Numbered from the stretch's first letter, positions 26,101 to 36,152 are shown. The stretch is 64,000 nt of DNA from JACKJP01 sp050249695 (GCA_050249695.1 JBFWQA010000007.1:46464-110463), one strand, 5' to 3'. A program made the numbers and translations. The notes: a model not told the origin generated them from the letters alone.

Positions 26101-28547
26101 TCCGCGGCCTCCAGGGAAAGGGTGGCCATCGGCCTGAACTCGTGCTTGTCCTTGCCGGAGGCGCGTTCGCTCCAGGGATCGACCTGGGCGAATTTCTGCG
26201 AAAAGACGAAGCGGTCGAAATAGGCCTTGCGCTTGTCGCCGTCCTCCATGATCTGGCGGCGGATTTCGTCATAGCCCACGCGTTTGGCCCATTTGTAGAT
26301 GCGCTCAAGATAGCGCGCCTGCTCGCGGTACATCTGGACAAGCGCGACGATATGTTCGAGCGCCTCGTCCTCGGTCCTCACCTGTCCCAGAACCTCGGTG
26401 CCCTTGATGTCGAGCCCGGCGGCGCCGGCGAAATGGATTTCAAAACCGCTGTCGACGCAGACGACGCCGACATCCTTGCAGGTCGCCTCCGCGCAATTGC
26501 GCGGGCAGCCCGACACCGCCATCTTCACCTTGGCGGGGGTCCACGATCCCCACATGAACTTTTCGATGCGCACGCCCAGGCCAGTCGAATCCTGCGTGCC
26601 GAAGCGGCACCAGTCCGTGCCGACGCATGTCTTGACCGTGCGAAGGCCTTTCGCATAGGCGTGGCCGGACACGAATCCGGCCTTGCCGAGATCGGCCCAG
26701 ACCGCCGGCAGATCCTCCTTCTTCACCCCCAGCATGTCGATCCGCTGGCCGCCGGTGACTTTCACCGTCGGGATCGCGAACTTGTCCACGACATCGGCGA
26801 TAGCCCGCAGCTCGCCGGCGCTGGTCACACCGCCCCACATGCGCGGAACGACAGAATAGGTGCCGTCCTTCTGGATATTGGCGTGGACGCGTTCGTTGAC
26901 GAAGCGCGACTGATAGTCGTCGGCGTACTCATCCGGCCAGTCGCAGACCAGATAGTAGTTCAGCGCCGGTCGGCATTTCGCGCAGCCGCAGGAGGTCTTC
27001 CACTCCAGCTCCTGCATGACCTCCGGAATGGTCTTGAGCTCCTTGGCCTTGATCAGCCGGCGCACATCGTCATGGCCGAGATCGGTGCAGCCGCACATCG
27101 GCTGAACGGCGGCGGGGTTGTAGCTGTCGCCGAGTGTGAGCGCCATGAGCTGCTCCACGAGGCCCGTGCAGGTGCCGCAGGAAGCCGACGCCTTGGTATG
27201 CGCGCGCACCTCGTCGAGCGAGGTCAGCCCCTTGGCGGTGATGGTGGAGACGATCTTCGATTTGCACACGCCGTTGCAGCCGCAGATCTCCGCCTCATCC
27301 GGCAAGGCTGCAACGGCCGCCATAGGGTCGAGGGGGGACCCTCCCTGATAGGCCTGACCGAAGATCAGCGTATCGCGCTTCTCGGCGATATCCTCTCCGT
27401 TCCTGATCAGGTCGAAAAACCACGGGCCGTCCGCCGTCTCGCCATAGAGCACCGCGCCGATGACCTTGTTGTTCTTCAGGACCAGCCGCTTGTAGACGCC
27501 GGCCGTCGCATCGCGCAGGACGATCTCCTCGCGGTCGTCGCCCTCGGCGAAGTCGCCCGCCGAATAAAGATTGACGCCCGTGACCTTGAGCCGCGTCGCG
27601 GTCGAGCTGTCCTTGAACGGTTTGGAGACATCCCCGGCGAGCGTTGCCGCCGCGACCTCCGCCATCTGGTAGAGTGGCGCGACGAGCCCGTAGCAGATGC
27701 CGCCGATTTCGGCACATTCGCCGACAGACAGGATATCCGGATCGCTGGTGCGCATATGCGCGTCCACCACGATGCCGCGATTGACGTCGAGCCCCGCTTC
27801 CCTGGCCAGTGCCCCGTTCGGACGGATCCCGACAGCCATGATGACGAGGTCTGCCTTGATCTCCGTGCCGTCTTCGAGCCGCAGGGCGCGCACCCTGTCC
27901 GGCCCGACGATTTCCTTCGTGTTGGCCTTTGTCAGCACTCTCATGCCGCGGCGTTCCAGCTCGCGCTGGAGAAGATGGCCGGCCGCGCTGTCGAGCTGCC
28001 GCTCCATCAGCGTCGGCATCAGATGAATGACGGTGACGTTCATGCCCTGGTTCATGAGGCCGGCCGCGGCCTCCAGGCCGAGCAGCCCGCCGCCGATGAC
28101 CACGGCGTCGCCGCCGTCCTTGGCCGCCAGCAGCATCGCATTGACGTCATCGAGATCACGATAGGTCAGTACGCCCGGCAGATCGTGCCCGGGAACCGGA
28201 ATGACGAAGGGCATCGAGCCCGTCGCGATCACCAGCTTGTCGTAAGAGGCGACCTCGCCGGGCTCCGAGCGGATCGTCTTCGCCGCGCGGTCGATCTCGA
28301 CGATTCTGTGGCCCTTGTAGAGCATGACGCCGTGTTCGGCATACCAGCCGTCGCCATGGATCACGATCTCCTCATAGCTCTTTTCCCCGGCGAGCACCGG
28401 CGAGAGCATGATGCGGTCGTAATTCACGCGGGGTTCGGCGTTGAAGATGGTGACGTCGTAGGCATCAGGCGATTTTTCGAAGAGATGCTCCAGCATCCTC
28501 CCCGGCGCCATGCCGTTTCCGATAATGACGAGCTTTTCTTTGGCCAT
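26097..28547 (-). CDS. nirB: Assimilatory nitrite reductase large subunit
   Basis: An 816-residue cytosolic enzyme reducing nitrite to ammonium with NAD(P)H. FAD-binding motif VIIGNGMAPGR is at residues 7-17 and the pyridine-nucleotide motif VVIGGGLLGLEAA follows in the middle. A BFD-like [2Fe-2S] region has EICGCNGVCKS and SCGTCTGL. The sirohaem/[4Fe-4S] ligands lie in TCVGTDWC (around residue 642) and SGCPRNCAEATC (around 682). The long open frame upstream of ATG 28547 is a shadow of the ATPase gene. It needs the CysG product encoded downstream. Confidence 0.95.
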   Translation of the reverse strand: MAKEKLVIIGNGMAPGRMLEHLFEKSPDAYDVTIFNAEPRVNYDRIMLSPVLAGEKSYEEIVIHGDGWYAEHGVMLYKGHRIVEIDRAAKTIRSEPGEVASYDKLVIATGSMPFVIPVPGHDLPGVLTYRDLDDVNAMLLAAKDGGDAVVIGGGLLGLEAAAGLMNQGMNVTVIHLMPTLMERQLDSAAGHLLQRELERRGMRVLTKANTKEIVGPDRVRALRLEDGTEIKADLVIMAVGIRPNGALAREAGLDVNRGIVVDAHMRTSDPDILSVGECAEIGGICYGLVAPLYQMAEVAAATLAGDVSKPFKDSSTATRLKVTGVNLYSAGDFAEGDDREEIVLRDATAGVYKRLVLKNNKVIGAVLYGETADGPWFFDLIRNGEDIAEKRDTLIFGQAYQGGSPLDPMAAVAALPDEAEICGCNGVCKSKIVSTITAKGLTSLDEVRAHTKASASCGTCTGLVEQLMALTLGDSYNPAAVQPMCGCTDLGHDDVRRLIKAKELKTIPEVMQELEWKTSCGCAKCRPALNYYLVCDWPDEYADDYQSRFVNERVHANIQKDGTYSVVPRMWGGVTSAGELRAIADVVDKFAIPTVKVTGGQRIDMLGVKKEDLPAVWADLGKAGFVSGHAYAKGLRTVKTCVGTDWCRFGTQDSTGLGVRIEKFMWGSWTPAKVKMAVSGCPRNCAEATCKDVGVVCVDSGFEIHFAGAAGLDIKGTEVLGQVRTEDEALEHIVALVQMYREQARYLERIYKWAKRVGYDEIRRQIMEDGDKRKAYFDRFVFSQKFAQVDPWSERASGKDKHEFRPMATLSLEAAE

Positions 28548-28560
28548 TCTCTTCAATTCC

Positions 28561-30339
28561 CTATTCGGCCGCCTGAACGCGGGCTTCGCCCGTCTGGCGG
28601 GCGATGCGCGCGGCACATTTTTGCTGAATGGATTTGAGCTGTTCGGGCGTCGGGTTCGCACCGCCCTCATAGGCTTCCAGAAAGTCCAGAAGCTCTTCGC
28701 GATAGGCGTAGTAGTCGGGATGCGCCAGCAACGCCTTGCGCGAGCGCGGCCGCGGCAGATCGACATCCATGATGTTGCCGATCCGGGCATTGGGCCCGTT
28801 CGACATCATCACCACGCGGTCGGCGAGCAGGATCGCCTCGTCGACATCGTGCGTGACGCAGATCGCCGTGACCTGAGTGCGCTTCCACACGTCCATCAGC
28901 ACGTCCTGCAATTCCCAGCGGGTCAGCGAATCCAGCATCCCGAAGGGCTCATCGAGCAGCAGCAGTTTCGGCGACAGGGCGAAGGCGCGGGCGATTCCGA
29001 CGCGCTGCTTCATGCCGTTTGATAGATCGGCCGCCATGCGGTGCATCGAATCGGCAAGGCCGACGCGGGAGAGATAATATTCCACGACGTCATTTCGTTC
29101 GGCATCGCTGGCATCGGGATAGACCCGGTCCACACCCAGGGCGACGTTGTCATAGGCCGTCAGCCACGGCATCAGCGAGGGCGCCTGAAAGACGACCGCC
29201 CGGTCCGGTCCCGCCATCGTCACATGCTTTCCGTCGAGGATGACCGCGCCGCCGGAGATATTGTTGAGACCGGCGGTCATCGTCAGCACCGTCGACTTGC
29301 CGCAGCCGGAATGCCCGATCAGCGTGACGAACTCGCCCTTGCGCATCTTCAGGTCGAAACCATCGACGACGGTCAGCGGGCCCTTCGCCGTCGGATAGAC
29401 TTTCGTCAGTCCGCTGAATTCCAGATATCGATCGCTTGCGGGCGAGGCCGCCGCCTTTTCATAGGCACCGGGAAGCTTCGCCTCCTTGCGGCGCAGACGC
29501 GCCTCGTCAAGCCGGATCGGCGAGATGTCCGGAAGGACTATCTCGCGCTCCGTCTGCGCCCCGCGCTCCGACCCGACTTCCATCAGATATCCGGTGATCG
29601 CGGCGCGCAGGCGGATATACTCATCGTCGTGGTTCATCTCGCCGCGATCGCGCGGTCGCGGCAGATCGACCTTGAATTCCGGCCCCAGTGTCGCCTTCGG
29701 ACCCGGCGTCAGGGGGATGATCCGGTCCGCCAGCAGGATCGCCTCGTCCACATCGTTGGTGATGAGAACGATGGTCTTCTTCTCCTTCTCGGAGATTACC
29801 GCGAACTCGTCCTGCAGCTTGGCCCGCGTCAGCGCATCGAGGGCCGAAAGCGGCTCGTCGAGGAGCAGCACTTCCGGCTGCATGGCAAGCGCCCGCGCCA
29901 CCGCGACGCGCTGCCGCATGCCGCCGGAAAGCTCCGCCGGCCGCCGGTCGCGGGCATGCGACAGACCGACCATGTCGATATAGTTGGAGACGATCGCCCC
30001 GCGCTCGGCCTTGGTCTTTCCCGAGAAGACGGAATCGACGGCCAGGGCGACATTGCCGCGCACCGTGAGCCACGGCATCAGCGAATAGGACTGGAAGACG
30101 ACGCCGCGCTCCGGCGAGGGGCCGTCGATTTCCTTGCCCCTGAAGATGACACCGCCCTCTTCCGGTGTGATCAGGCCGGCAAGCGCCGAGATCAGCGTGG
30201 TCTTGCCTGAACCCGAAAAGCCGACAATCGCGATGAACTCCCCCTCCGCGACCTTGAGGTTGATATTGTCGAGCACGTGCGTGCGCGACGGCCCTTCTCC
30301 GTAGCTCTTCGACAGGCCCGAGATTTCGAGGATCGTCAT
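28561..30339 (-). CDS. Nitrate ABC transporter ATPase, two nucleotide-binding domains fused (NrtC/NrtD-like)
   Basis: A 592-residue protein with two complete NrtD-like ATPases joined by a roughly 50-residue linker. Domain 1: Walker A GFSGSGKT, signature [13 protein letters not shown], Walker [13 protein letters not shown]. Domain 2: Walker [10 protein letters not shown], signature [13 protein letters not shown], Walker [13 protein letters not shown]. The switch histidine is intact in domain 2 (VTHDVDEA) but is Asn in domain 1 (LITNDVDEA), so the two ATP sites are probably unequal. Classical cyanobacterial NrtC is instead an ATPase fused to a binding-protein domain. It powers nitrate/nitrite import through NrtB. 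Confidence 0.92.
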   Translation of the reverse strand: MTILEISGLSKSYGEGPSRTHVLDNINLKVAEGEFIAIVGFSGSGKTTLISALAGLITPEEGGVIFRGKEIDGPSPERGVVFQSYSLMPWLTVRGNVALAVDSVFSGKTKAERGAIVSNYIDMVGLSHARDRRPAELSGGMRQRVAVARALAMQPEVLLLDEPLSALDALTRAKLQDEFAVISEKEKKTIVLITNDVDEAILLADRIIPLTPGPKATLGPEFKVDLPRPRDRGEMNHDDEYIRLRAAITGYLMEVGSERGAQTEREIVLPDISPIRLDEARLRRKEAKLPGAYEKAAASPASDRYLEFSGLTKVYPTAKGPLTVVDGFDLKMRKGEFVTLIGHSGCGKSTVLTMTAGLNNISGGAVILDGKHVTMAGPDRAVVFQAPSLMPWLTAYDNVALGVDRVYPDASDAERNDVVEYYLSRVGLADSMHRMAADLSNGMKQRVGIARAFALSPKLLLLDEPFGMLDSLTRWELQDVLMDVWKRTQVTAICVTHDVDEAILLADRVVMMSNGPNARIGNIMDVDLPRPRSRKALLAHPDYYAYREELLDFLEAYEGGANPTPEQLKSIQQKCAARIARQTGEARVQAAE

Positions 30340-30349
30340 TGCCGCCTCC

Positions 30350-31435
30350 TCACCGGTTGGCCTGGAAGGAGAAGGCGCATTGCAGCGTGTACATCAGCCG
30401 GTCGAGCATGAAGCCGATGATGCCGATGGTCAGCACGGCGACCATGATCTTGGCGAGCGACTGCGACGAGCCGTTCTGGAACTCATCCCAGACGAACTTG
30501 CCGAGGCCGGGATTCTGCGCGAGCATTTCCGCCGCGATCAGCACCATCCAGCCCACACCGAGCGACAGGCGCAGACCGGTGAAGATCAGCGGCAGCGCGG
30601 ACGGAAGCACCAGCTTGGTGATCGTCCGCCGCGTCGGCAGCCGCAGGACGCGGCCGACATTCATCAGATCCTTATCGACCGAGGCGACGCCGAGCGCGGT
30701 ATTGATCAGCGTCGGCCACAGCGAGCACAGCGTGACGGTGATCGCCGAGATCAGCAGCGATTTGGGCAGATGGTCGCTCGAGTCCACATAGAGCGCGGAG
30801 ACGATCATCGTCACGATCGGCAGCCATGCCAGCGGCGAAACCGGCTTGAAGATCTGGATCAGCGGGTTGATCGCGCCGTTGACCGCGCGCGACAGGCCCG
30901 AGGCGATGCCAAGCGGTACCGCTATCAGCGTGCCGATAAGAAAGCCCAGTCCGACCGTGATCAGCGAGGTGAGAATCTGGTCGACATATGTCGGTTTGCC
31001 CGTATAGGTCCGCCATTTTACACGGTCGGCGTTGCCCTCTTCTGCATACTTTGCGTTGCGCTCTTCCTGACGGGCATAGAACTCGTCCGCCTTGGCGCGC
31101 TCGGCCTTATGGTCTTCCCAGAGATTGACCGCCTGTTCCCAGACGGCTGCCGGGCCTGGAACGGCACCGAGCGACGTCTCGACCTTCGGTGCAAGCCACG
31201 CCCATGCGGCAAGGAACAGGAGGATGCCGGTCAGCGGAATCACCAGCACCCGTTTGATCTCGCCCAACTGTTCGCGAACGCTGTCGCCTGCGGCGATCCT
31301 GAGCATCGGGGTCAGCCAGCCGAGGCCGAGCGCATCGAGCCAGACGGCCGCCTTGTTGATCCGCATGAAGATGCGCTCGCGCCGTTCCGACGCGATGGCC
31401 GCGCGCTGATCGATCGTGTCCGTGGCATTGGCCAT
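30350..31435 (-). CDS. nrtB: Nitrate ABC transporter permease
   Basis: A 361-residue inner-membrane permease. A first transmembrane segment ([19 protein letters not shown]) is followed by a charged periplasmic-side insertion ([20 protein letters not shown]). The BPD_transp_1 core contains [33 protein letters not shown] and the EAA loop near [19 protein letters not shown]. It sits between nrtA and the fused ATPase gene, 10 bases upstream of the latter. Confidence 0.94.
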   Translation of the reverse strand: MANATDTIDQRAAIASERRERIFMRINKAAVWLDALGLGWLTPMLRIAAGDSVREQLGEIKRVLVIPLTGILLFLAAWAWLAPKVETSLGAVPGPAAVWEQAVNLWEDHKAERAKADEFYARQEERNAKYAEEGNADRVKWRTYTGKPTYVDQILTSLITVGLGFLIGTLIAVPLGIASGLSRAVNGAINPLIQIFKPVSPLAWLPIVTMIVSALYVDSSDHLPKSLLISAITVTLCSLWPTLINTALGVASVDKDLMNVGRVLRLPTRRTITKLVLPSALPLIFTGLRLSLGVGWMVLIAAEMLAQNPGLGKFVWDEFQNGSSQSLAKIMVAVLTIGIIGFMLDRLMYTLQCAFSFQANR

Positions 31436-31520
31436 GGTGAAGTTCCTCTTGAATTCCTGGGATGGTGCGGGACGGGGCGGCGGGTTTCAGGCCGCCCCGT
31501 CCCGATCTGACGGAAGACGA

Positions 31521-32918
31521 TCAGCCGCCGACCACTTCGGTGCCGTCGACCTTCTGCGAGCCCTTCAGCCCGATGGGAAGTGAGTCGATATAGGCGTTGG
31601 GCTTGCGGCCGTCATAGGCGATGCCGTCGATGATGTCGGCCCCGGGCGTCGGCTCGCGATAGCCGTCGGTGTCCCAGGGAAAGTCCGCCTTGTTGGCCTT
31701 CCCTTCGGCGATCAGCATCTCGGCCGCTTTCAGATAGACGTCGGGCAGGTAGACCGACCTTGCGACCTCGTCGTACCAGCTGTCCGGCTTCTGCTCGGCG
31801 ATCTGGCCCCAGCGGCGCATCTGCGTCAGATACCAGATGGCATCCGAGTAATAGGGATAGGTCGCGTAGTAGCGGAAGAAGACGTTGAAGTCCGGAACCT
31901 CGCGCTTGTCGCCCTTCTCGTATTCGAAAGTACCGGTCATCGAGTTGGCAATGACCTCGGCATCGGCGCCGACATATTCGGAGCGCGCGAGAATTTCGAC
32001 CGCTTCCTTGCGATTGGCGTTGTCGTTCTCGTCCAGCCACATGGCGGCGCGGATCAGCGCCTTGGTGATGGCCAGCGTGGTATTGGGATATTGTTCGGTG
32101 AACTCCTTGGTCAGGCCGAACACCTTCTCCGGATTGTTCTTCCAGATCTCGTAGTCGGTGACGACCGGTACCCCGATCCCCTTGAACACCGCCTGCTGGT
32201 TCCAGGGTTCGCCAACGCAATAGCCGTAGATCGTGCCGGCCTCGAGGGTCGCCGGCATCTGCGGCGGCGGCGTCACCGACAGCAGCGCCTCCGCCTTGAT
32301 CTGGCCGCTGATGTCCGTCGTCGAATAGAACCCGGGGTGAATCCCGCCGGCGGCCAGCCAGTAGCGGAGTTCGTAGTTGTGCGTGGAAACGGGGAAGACC
32401 ATGCCCATCTTGAAGGGCTTGCCTTCTGACTTGAGCTTCTGGACGACCGGCTTGAGAGCGTCCGCCTTGATGGGATGCACCGGCTTGCCGTTCTCCATCG
32501 GCACGTTCGGCTTCATCATCTCCCAGATTTCGTTGGAAACGGTGATGCCGTTGCCGTTGAGGTCCATTGAGAAGGGCGTCACGATATGCGCCTTCGTGCC
32601 GAAGCCGATCGTGGCCGCCAGCGGCTGGCCCGCCAGCATATGCGCGCCGTCGAGCTCGCCGGTGATCACGCGGTCCAGCAATACCTTCCAGTTGGCCTGC
32701 GGCTCGAGGGTGACGAAAAGCCCCTCATCCTCGAAGAAGCCTTTCTCATAGGCTATGGCGAGCGGCGCCATGTCGGTGAGCTTGATAAAGCCGAATTTCA
32801 GCTCGTCCTTTTCCAGGTCAAGCATTTCGGCGGATGCGGGCGAAAGCCCCGCCGACAACGCAAAAAGGGCGGCACCGGCGGCCAGCACGGTCCTGCGGGC
32901 GATGCGTCTGGTATTCAT
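31521..32918 (-). CDS. nrtA: Nitrate/nitrite-binding protein
   Basis: A 465-residue periplasmic binding protein of the NrtA/CmpA class. The ATG at 32918 is chosen because GGGGAGAAAGAC precedes it and it opens the export signal [20 protein letters not shown] (twin arginines, possible Tat). Family motifs include [40 protein letters not shown] and [15 protein letters not shown]. It is the first gene of nrtA-nrtB-nrtCD-nirB-nirD-nasA-cysG and is preceded by a leader with a terminator. Its paralogue without a signal peptide is the nitrate sensor NasS at 34306-35547. Confidence 0.95.
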   Translation of the reverse strand: MNTRRIARRTVLAAGAALFALSAGLSPASAEMLDLEKDELKFGFIKLTDMAPLAIAYEKGFFEDEGLFVTLEPQANWKVLLDRVITGELDGAHMLAGQPLAATIGFGTKAHIVTPFSMDLNGNGITVSNEIWEMMKPNVPMENGKPVHPIKADALKPVVQKLKSEGKPFKMGMVFPVSTHNYELRYWLAAGGIHPGFYSTTDISGQIKAEALLSVTPPPQMPATLEAGTIYGYCVGEPWNQQAVFKGIGVPVVTDYEIWKNNPEKVFGLTKEFTEQYPNTTLAITKALIRAAMWLDENDNANRKEAVEILARSEYVGADAEVIANSMTGTFEYEKGDKREVPDFNVFFRYYATYPYYSDAIWYLTQMRRWGQIAEQKPDSWYDEVARSVYLPDVYLKAAEMLIAEGKANKADFPWDTDGYREPTPGADIIDGIAYDGRKPNAYIDSLPIGLKGSQKVDGTEVVGG

Positions 32919-32964
32919 GTCTTTCTCCCCGTTGCGGTTTCGCGGGTCTCGAAACCGGAAAGCC

Positions 32965-33032
32965 AAAAGAAAATGCCGCCGATCGATTTTCGGCATCCGG
33001 GAGGAGGAGGATGCTCTTGTCGATCGGCGGCA
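32965..33032 (-). terminator. Leader attenuator (intrinsic terminator) of the nitrate operon
   Basis: On the minus strand a 13-bp exact stem is formed by TGCCGCCGATCGA (complement of 33020-33032) and TCGATCGGCGGCA (complement of 32974-32986), extended by one G.U pair. It is followed directly by TTTTCTTTT (32965-32973). A second stem GCATCC/GGATGC (33009-33014 with 32993-32998) folds inside the loop. It ends 47 bases before the nrtA ATG, so it would stop the whole operon unless antitermination occurs. Confidence 0.85.
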
Positions 33033-33041
33033 CTGCCTGAA

Positions 33042-33057
33042 CGCCCGGCACTGGGCG
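33042..33057 (-). ncRNA. ANTAR-type hexaloop hairpin in the nrtA leader
   Basis: The minus strand reads CGCCC-AGTGCC-GGGCG: a 5-bp GC stem (6 with a G.U pair) closing a six-base loop with A at loop position 1 and G at position 4. That is the known recognition pattern of ANTAR antiterminators such as NasR and NasT. It ends 9 bases before the terminator stem begins. A weaker hairpin (GACC/GGTC, 33072-33084) sits 5' of it, but its loop is not canonical. Confidence 0.65.
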
Positions 33058-33097
33058 CGGTATGTGAAAGGGACCCTAGCGGTCTCGTCGACTGCAA

Positions 33098-33113
33098 TGC
33101 ACGCGCCGTGCCA
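33098..33113 (-). promoter_or_regulatory. Sigma-54 promoter of the nitrate assimilation operon
   Basis: The minus strand reads TGGCACG-GCGC-GTGCA, matching the -24/-12 consensus TGGCACG-N4-TTGCA in all but one defined position, with the GG and GC elements correctly spaced. The predicted start is near 33087, giving a leader of about 170 bases that contains the hexaloop hairpin and terminator. This implies NtrC-type activation by nitrogen limitation. Between it and the HxlR gene (33114-33270) I saw no other feature beyond unpaired TGCAC half-sites. Confidence 0.75.
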
Positions 33114-33270
33114 GTTTCACGACTGCATGAATAACTGTTATTTTACAATGCGTTAATAGGATGCAACCGTAGCGCGTCGAAAATCACCCCATGCGGGCTG
33201 CACGAAAATTGATCGCGGGCCCGGTCAAAAATTGTGCATAGCAGCAAAATAGGCAGACGCAGTCGGCAAC

Positions 33271-33648
33271 TTATCTGTCGTGCGATCCCGCCTCGTCGAA
33301 CCGAGCCTGCGCGTAGTCGATTTCCGTGTGATGATCGAATGCCCAGCGGCCGAGCGCTTCGACCGGTTCGCGCAGGGAATGGCCCAGCGGCGTCAGCTCG
33401 TAATCAACGCGCGGCGGCTTGCTCGGCGTTACGGTTCTCTCGACCAGGCCGTCACGTTCCAGACCCTTCAGGGTCAACGTCAGCATGCGCTGCGAAATTG
33501 GATTGGCCGCACGCTTGAGTTCGTTGAAGCGCATCGGCCCCTCGCGAAGCGCAATGACGATGAGAACACTCCACTTGTCACCGACACGCGAGAGAATGGT
33601 CCGCACCGGGCGGCACCGGTCGATCAGTTCATTGTGCCTTGGTTTCAC
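33271..33648 (-). CDS. HxlR-family transcriptional regulator
   Basis: A 125-residue winged-helix regulator. Family marks are CRPVRTILSRVGDKWSVLIVIAL, GPMRFNELKRAANPISQRMLTLTLKGLERDGLV and VDYELTPLGHSLREPV. One cysteine lies near the N-terminus (residue 12), the position used for redox or electrophile sensing in HxlR-type regulators such as YodB. It is divergent from the FMN reductase gene across 82 bases, the classic arrangement for an HxlR regulator and its target. Confidence 0.92.
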   Translation of the reverse strand: MKPRHNELIDRCRPVRTILSRVGDKWSVLIVIALREGPMRFNELKRAANPISQRMLTLTLKGLERDGLVERTVTPSKPPRVDYELTPLGHSLREPVEALGRWAFDHHTEIDYAQARFDEAGSHDR

Positions 33649-33730
33649 GAATGTGCCTCCTTGCGTATGCGGATTGCAGGCTCTTATTTAGGCCAGGTTA
33701 CCGTTTTATACCACAAATGGAGAAACTGCG

Positions 33731-34309
33731 ATGTCACTTCCCAGGATCGCGATCGTCATCGGCTCAACGCGCGAAGGACGATTTGCTGACAAGCCCGCCC
33801 AATGGATCAAGCAGATCGCCGATGCGCGCAATGACGCATCCTATGAAATCGTCGATCTGCGCAATTTTCCCTTGCCCTTTTTCGAAGAGACGGCATCTCC
33901 GGCGCACGCCGAACCAAAGAATGAGACCGCGCGTCAATGGGCCAGGCTGATCGACGGTTTCGATGGCTACATCTTCATTGCAGCTGAATACAATCACAGC
34001 ATGACGGCCGTGCTGAAGAACGCGCTCGACTATGCCTACAGGGAGTTCAACCGCAAGCCTGCCACCTTCATCGCCTATGGCGGTGTGGGTGGAGCTAGGG
34101 CGGTCGAACAGCTCAGGCAGGTCGCGGTAGAACTGCAGCTTGCACCTGTCCGCCACGCTGTTCACATCGGCATGACGGAATTTGTCGCCATGCTGCGCGA
34201 TGGCAAGAGCTTCGACGATTTTCCCTATCTCACCGACAGCGCGAAAACCATGCTGAGCGAACTGGCTTGGTGGACCGATGCGCTGAAGACCGCGCGCGAG
34301 GCTGCCTAG
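33731..34309 (+). CDS. NADPH-dependent FMN reductase family protein
   Basis: A 192-residue flavodoxin-fold reductase. FMN phosphate-binding loop GSTREGRFADKPA lies near the N-terminus. FIAAEYNHSMTAVLKNALDY, the flavin-contacting family signature, and AYGGVGGARAVEQLRQV follow. Likely a quinone or azo-type reductase involved in electrophile stress, induced through the divergent HxlR regulator. It ends on the last codons of nasS (4-base convergent overlap). Confidence 0.9.
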   Translation: MSLPRIAIVIGSTREGRFADKPAQWIKQIADARNDASYEIVDLRNFPLPFFEETASPAHAEPKNETARQWARLIDGFDGYIFIAAEYNHSMTAVLKNALDYAYREFNRKPATFIAYGGVGGARAVEQLRQVAVELQLAPVRHAVHIGMTEFVAMLRDGKSFDDFPYLTDSAKTMLSELAWWTDALKTAREAA

Positions 34310-35547
34310 GCAATGCTGGCCCCCATCTGGTCCTGTACATACGTCTCGACCAGATCGGGGTCGAAAACCTTGCCGTCGAAAAAGCCGTCAGGTCCGAGCA
34401 ACAGGTTCGCCTGGCTGGAACCGACCGGCGTTGCATTGGTCAGCGCGCCTTCCACCTTGGCGTTGGCCGCCGGCAACGGAGCGGCCATGCCCGACAAGGC
34501 AGCCCGGTAAATGTCCGGGCGGAAGGTCGCCCGTGCCGTCTCCACATTTTCCGCGCTCCATTCTGCGTCACCCCAGCGCACCATCTGGCTGTAGAACCAC
34601 AGGGCATGGCTCAGCCACGGGAATGTGGCGGCGCGGTCATAGGGAGTGAAGAACGTTGCAGCCTCGACCTCTCCGCCGGCGGGATAGGCAAATTTGCCCA
34701 CAAGCGCCTGCCGGATGAGGTGCGGGGGCTGATCGAGATAGGCGGTTGCACCGAGTATTGTCGCCAGTTCCCCGCTATTTGCCGCGCCGCCGCACCATTG
34801 TGCCGCCTTGACCAACGCCCGGAGCAACGCGTGGACCATTTCGGGTTCACGCCGGTTGAAGTCAGCCGTGACGCCGAGAACCTTTTCCGGGCTGGAATGC
34901 CAGATTGAAGATTTTGTCGTGATGATCTCGCCGGCGCCACGCGCCATGGCGACGCTGCTCCAGGGTTCACCCACGCAGAACCCGTCGATGCGGCCGGTTT
35001 CCAGCGCATCGGCCATCAATGGCGGCGGGACGATGACGATATCGACATCGAGGACCGGATCGACGCCGCTGGCGGCCAGCCAGTACCGCAGGTCGTAATT
35101 GTGCCCCGAATGCGGATGAACGACCGCCAGCGTCAGGGGCGCGAGGTTCCGGGCCTTCCGCTCCGCAACGAGCGCCGCGACGGCGCGGCCGGCGCGGCCG
35201 GCGTCGAGGTCGCCCACCGGGAGACTCTCGCGAATCTGCGGCAGATGCGCGCTGGCGATGGTGACCGCGTTGCCGCCGAGGCCGAGAGCCATCGGGGCGA
35301 TCAGCTCGAGCGGCATGGGCGTGAGGCCCAGATTGGCCGCGATCGGCATCGGGGCGAGAAGATGGGCGACCTGGAAGTGCCCAACGCTCAGACGGTCCCG
35401 GATGTTGGCCCAGGAGGCCTCGCGGTGCAGCAGGAGATCGATGCCTTCCCCCGCGGCGAACCCTTTTTCCCTGGCGGCGATCAGGATGGCCGCATCCGTC
35501 AGGGGCAGAAAGCCGGCACGAACGGGCATGAGATCTTTGGTTATCAT
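34306..35547 (-). CDS. nasS: Nitrate/nitrite sensor protein NasS
   Basis: A 413-residue NrtA-like protein with no signal peptide (MITKDLMPVRAGFLPLTDAA), so it stays in the cytosol. Conserved binding-protein segments are FQVAHLLAPMPIAANLG, HPHSGHNYDLRYWLAASG and GFCVGEPWSSVAMARG. In Paracoccus and Azotobacter, NasS sequesters NasT until nitrate or nitrite binds. The ATG (35547) overlaps the nasT stop as ATGA, so the sensor is made in step with the antiterminator. Confidence 0.93.
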   Translation of the reverse strand: MITKDLMPVRAGFLPLTDAAILIAAREKGFAAGEGIDLLLHREASWANIRDRLSVGHFQVAHLLAPMPIAANLGLTPMPLELIAPMALGLGGNAVTIASAHLPQIRESLPVGDLDAGRAGRAVAALVAERKARNLAPLTLAVVHPHSGHNYDLRYWLAASGVDPVLDVDIVIVPPPLMADALETGRIDGFCVGEPWSSVAMARGAGEIITTKSSIWHSSPEKVLGVTADFNRREPEMVHALLRALVKAAQWCGGAANSGELATILGATAYLDQPPHLIRQALVGKFAYPAGGEVEAATFFTPYDRAATFPWLSHALWFYSQMVRWGDAEWSAENVETARATFRPDIYRAALSGMAAPLPAANAKVEGALTNATPVGSSQANLLLGPDGFFDGKVFDPDLVETYVQDQMGASIA

Positions 35548-36152
35548 GACTTCTTCCCCGGTTCGAGCAGGCTCGCCGCCGTGACGATGCTGTGCGCGAT
35601 GTCGACGATCTTGCGGTTCTGGTTCATCGCGGTGCTGCGCATGAGCCGATAGGCTTCATCCTCGCCGATGCCCCGCGTCTTCATCAGGATAGCCTTGGCC
35701 CGCTCGATGACCTTGCGCTCGGCGAGTTCGTTACGCGCCTCTTCCAGTTCGCGTGCCATGCGTGAAAAGGCATTGAAGCGGCTGACGGCGAGGTCGAGGA
35801 TGGGCTTCACCCTCTCCTGCCGCAGGCCGTCGACGATGTAGGCCGACACACCGGCATCGACGGCCGCTTCGATCGATGCCTGATCGGAGCGGTCGACGAA
35901 CATCGCAACCGGCCGCTTCACGACGCGCGTGACTTGAAAGATGCTTTCGAGCATGTCGCGATTGGGACTTTCCAGATCGATGACGATGACGTCCGGATCG
36001 ATATCCGCGATACGCCGGGCAATCCCGTTCATATCGTTGACCACGGTCACGCGCTCATGGCCGGCCGCGCGAAGCCCGGATTCGATGATCGCGGCGCGCG
36101 GGCCATTTTCGTCTATCACCAGAACGGAAAGCGGCTTTTGCATTTGCCGCAT
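35544..36152 (-). CDS. nasT: ANTAR-domain antiterminator NasT
   Basis: A 202-residue RNA-binding regulator. The N-terminal pseudo-receiver domain has VLVIDENGPRAAIIESGL and DPDVIVIDLESPNRDML. A coiled-coil (SRMARELEEARNELAERK) leads into the C-terminal ANTAR domain (VIERAKAILMKTRGIGEDEAYRLMRSTAM). It should bind the hexaloop hairpin in the nrtA leader and prevent termination. Starts at 36152 and 36143 are both possible; the upstream Shine-Dalgarno is weak in either case. First gene of nasTS. Confidence 0.92.
   Translation of the reverse strand: MRQMQKPLSVLVIDENGPRAAIIESGLRAAGHERVTVVNDMNGIARRIADIDPDVIVIDLESPNRDMLESIFQVTRVVKRPVAMFVDRSDQASIEAAVDAGVSAYIVDGLRQERVKPILDLAVSRFNAFSRMARELEEARNELAERKVIERAKAILMKTRGIGEDEAYRLMRSTAMNQNRKIVDIAHSIVTAASLLEPGKKS

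Noticed and set aside
26142..28637. Plus-strand open frame of about 830 codons opposite nirB
   Set aside because: It is the complement of nirB, whose cofactor motifs are all intact; no independent motif is present.
33072..33084. GACC-GCTAG-GGTC hairpin as the first ANTAR hairpin
   Set aside because: The loop has five bases and no A1/G4 pattern; kept only as a possible structural element.
33199..33238. TGCAC (33199-33203) and GTGCA (33234-33238) as an NtrC site
   Set aside because: The NtrC consensus needs the arms about five bases apart; here they are 30 apart, so they are at most half-sites.
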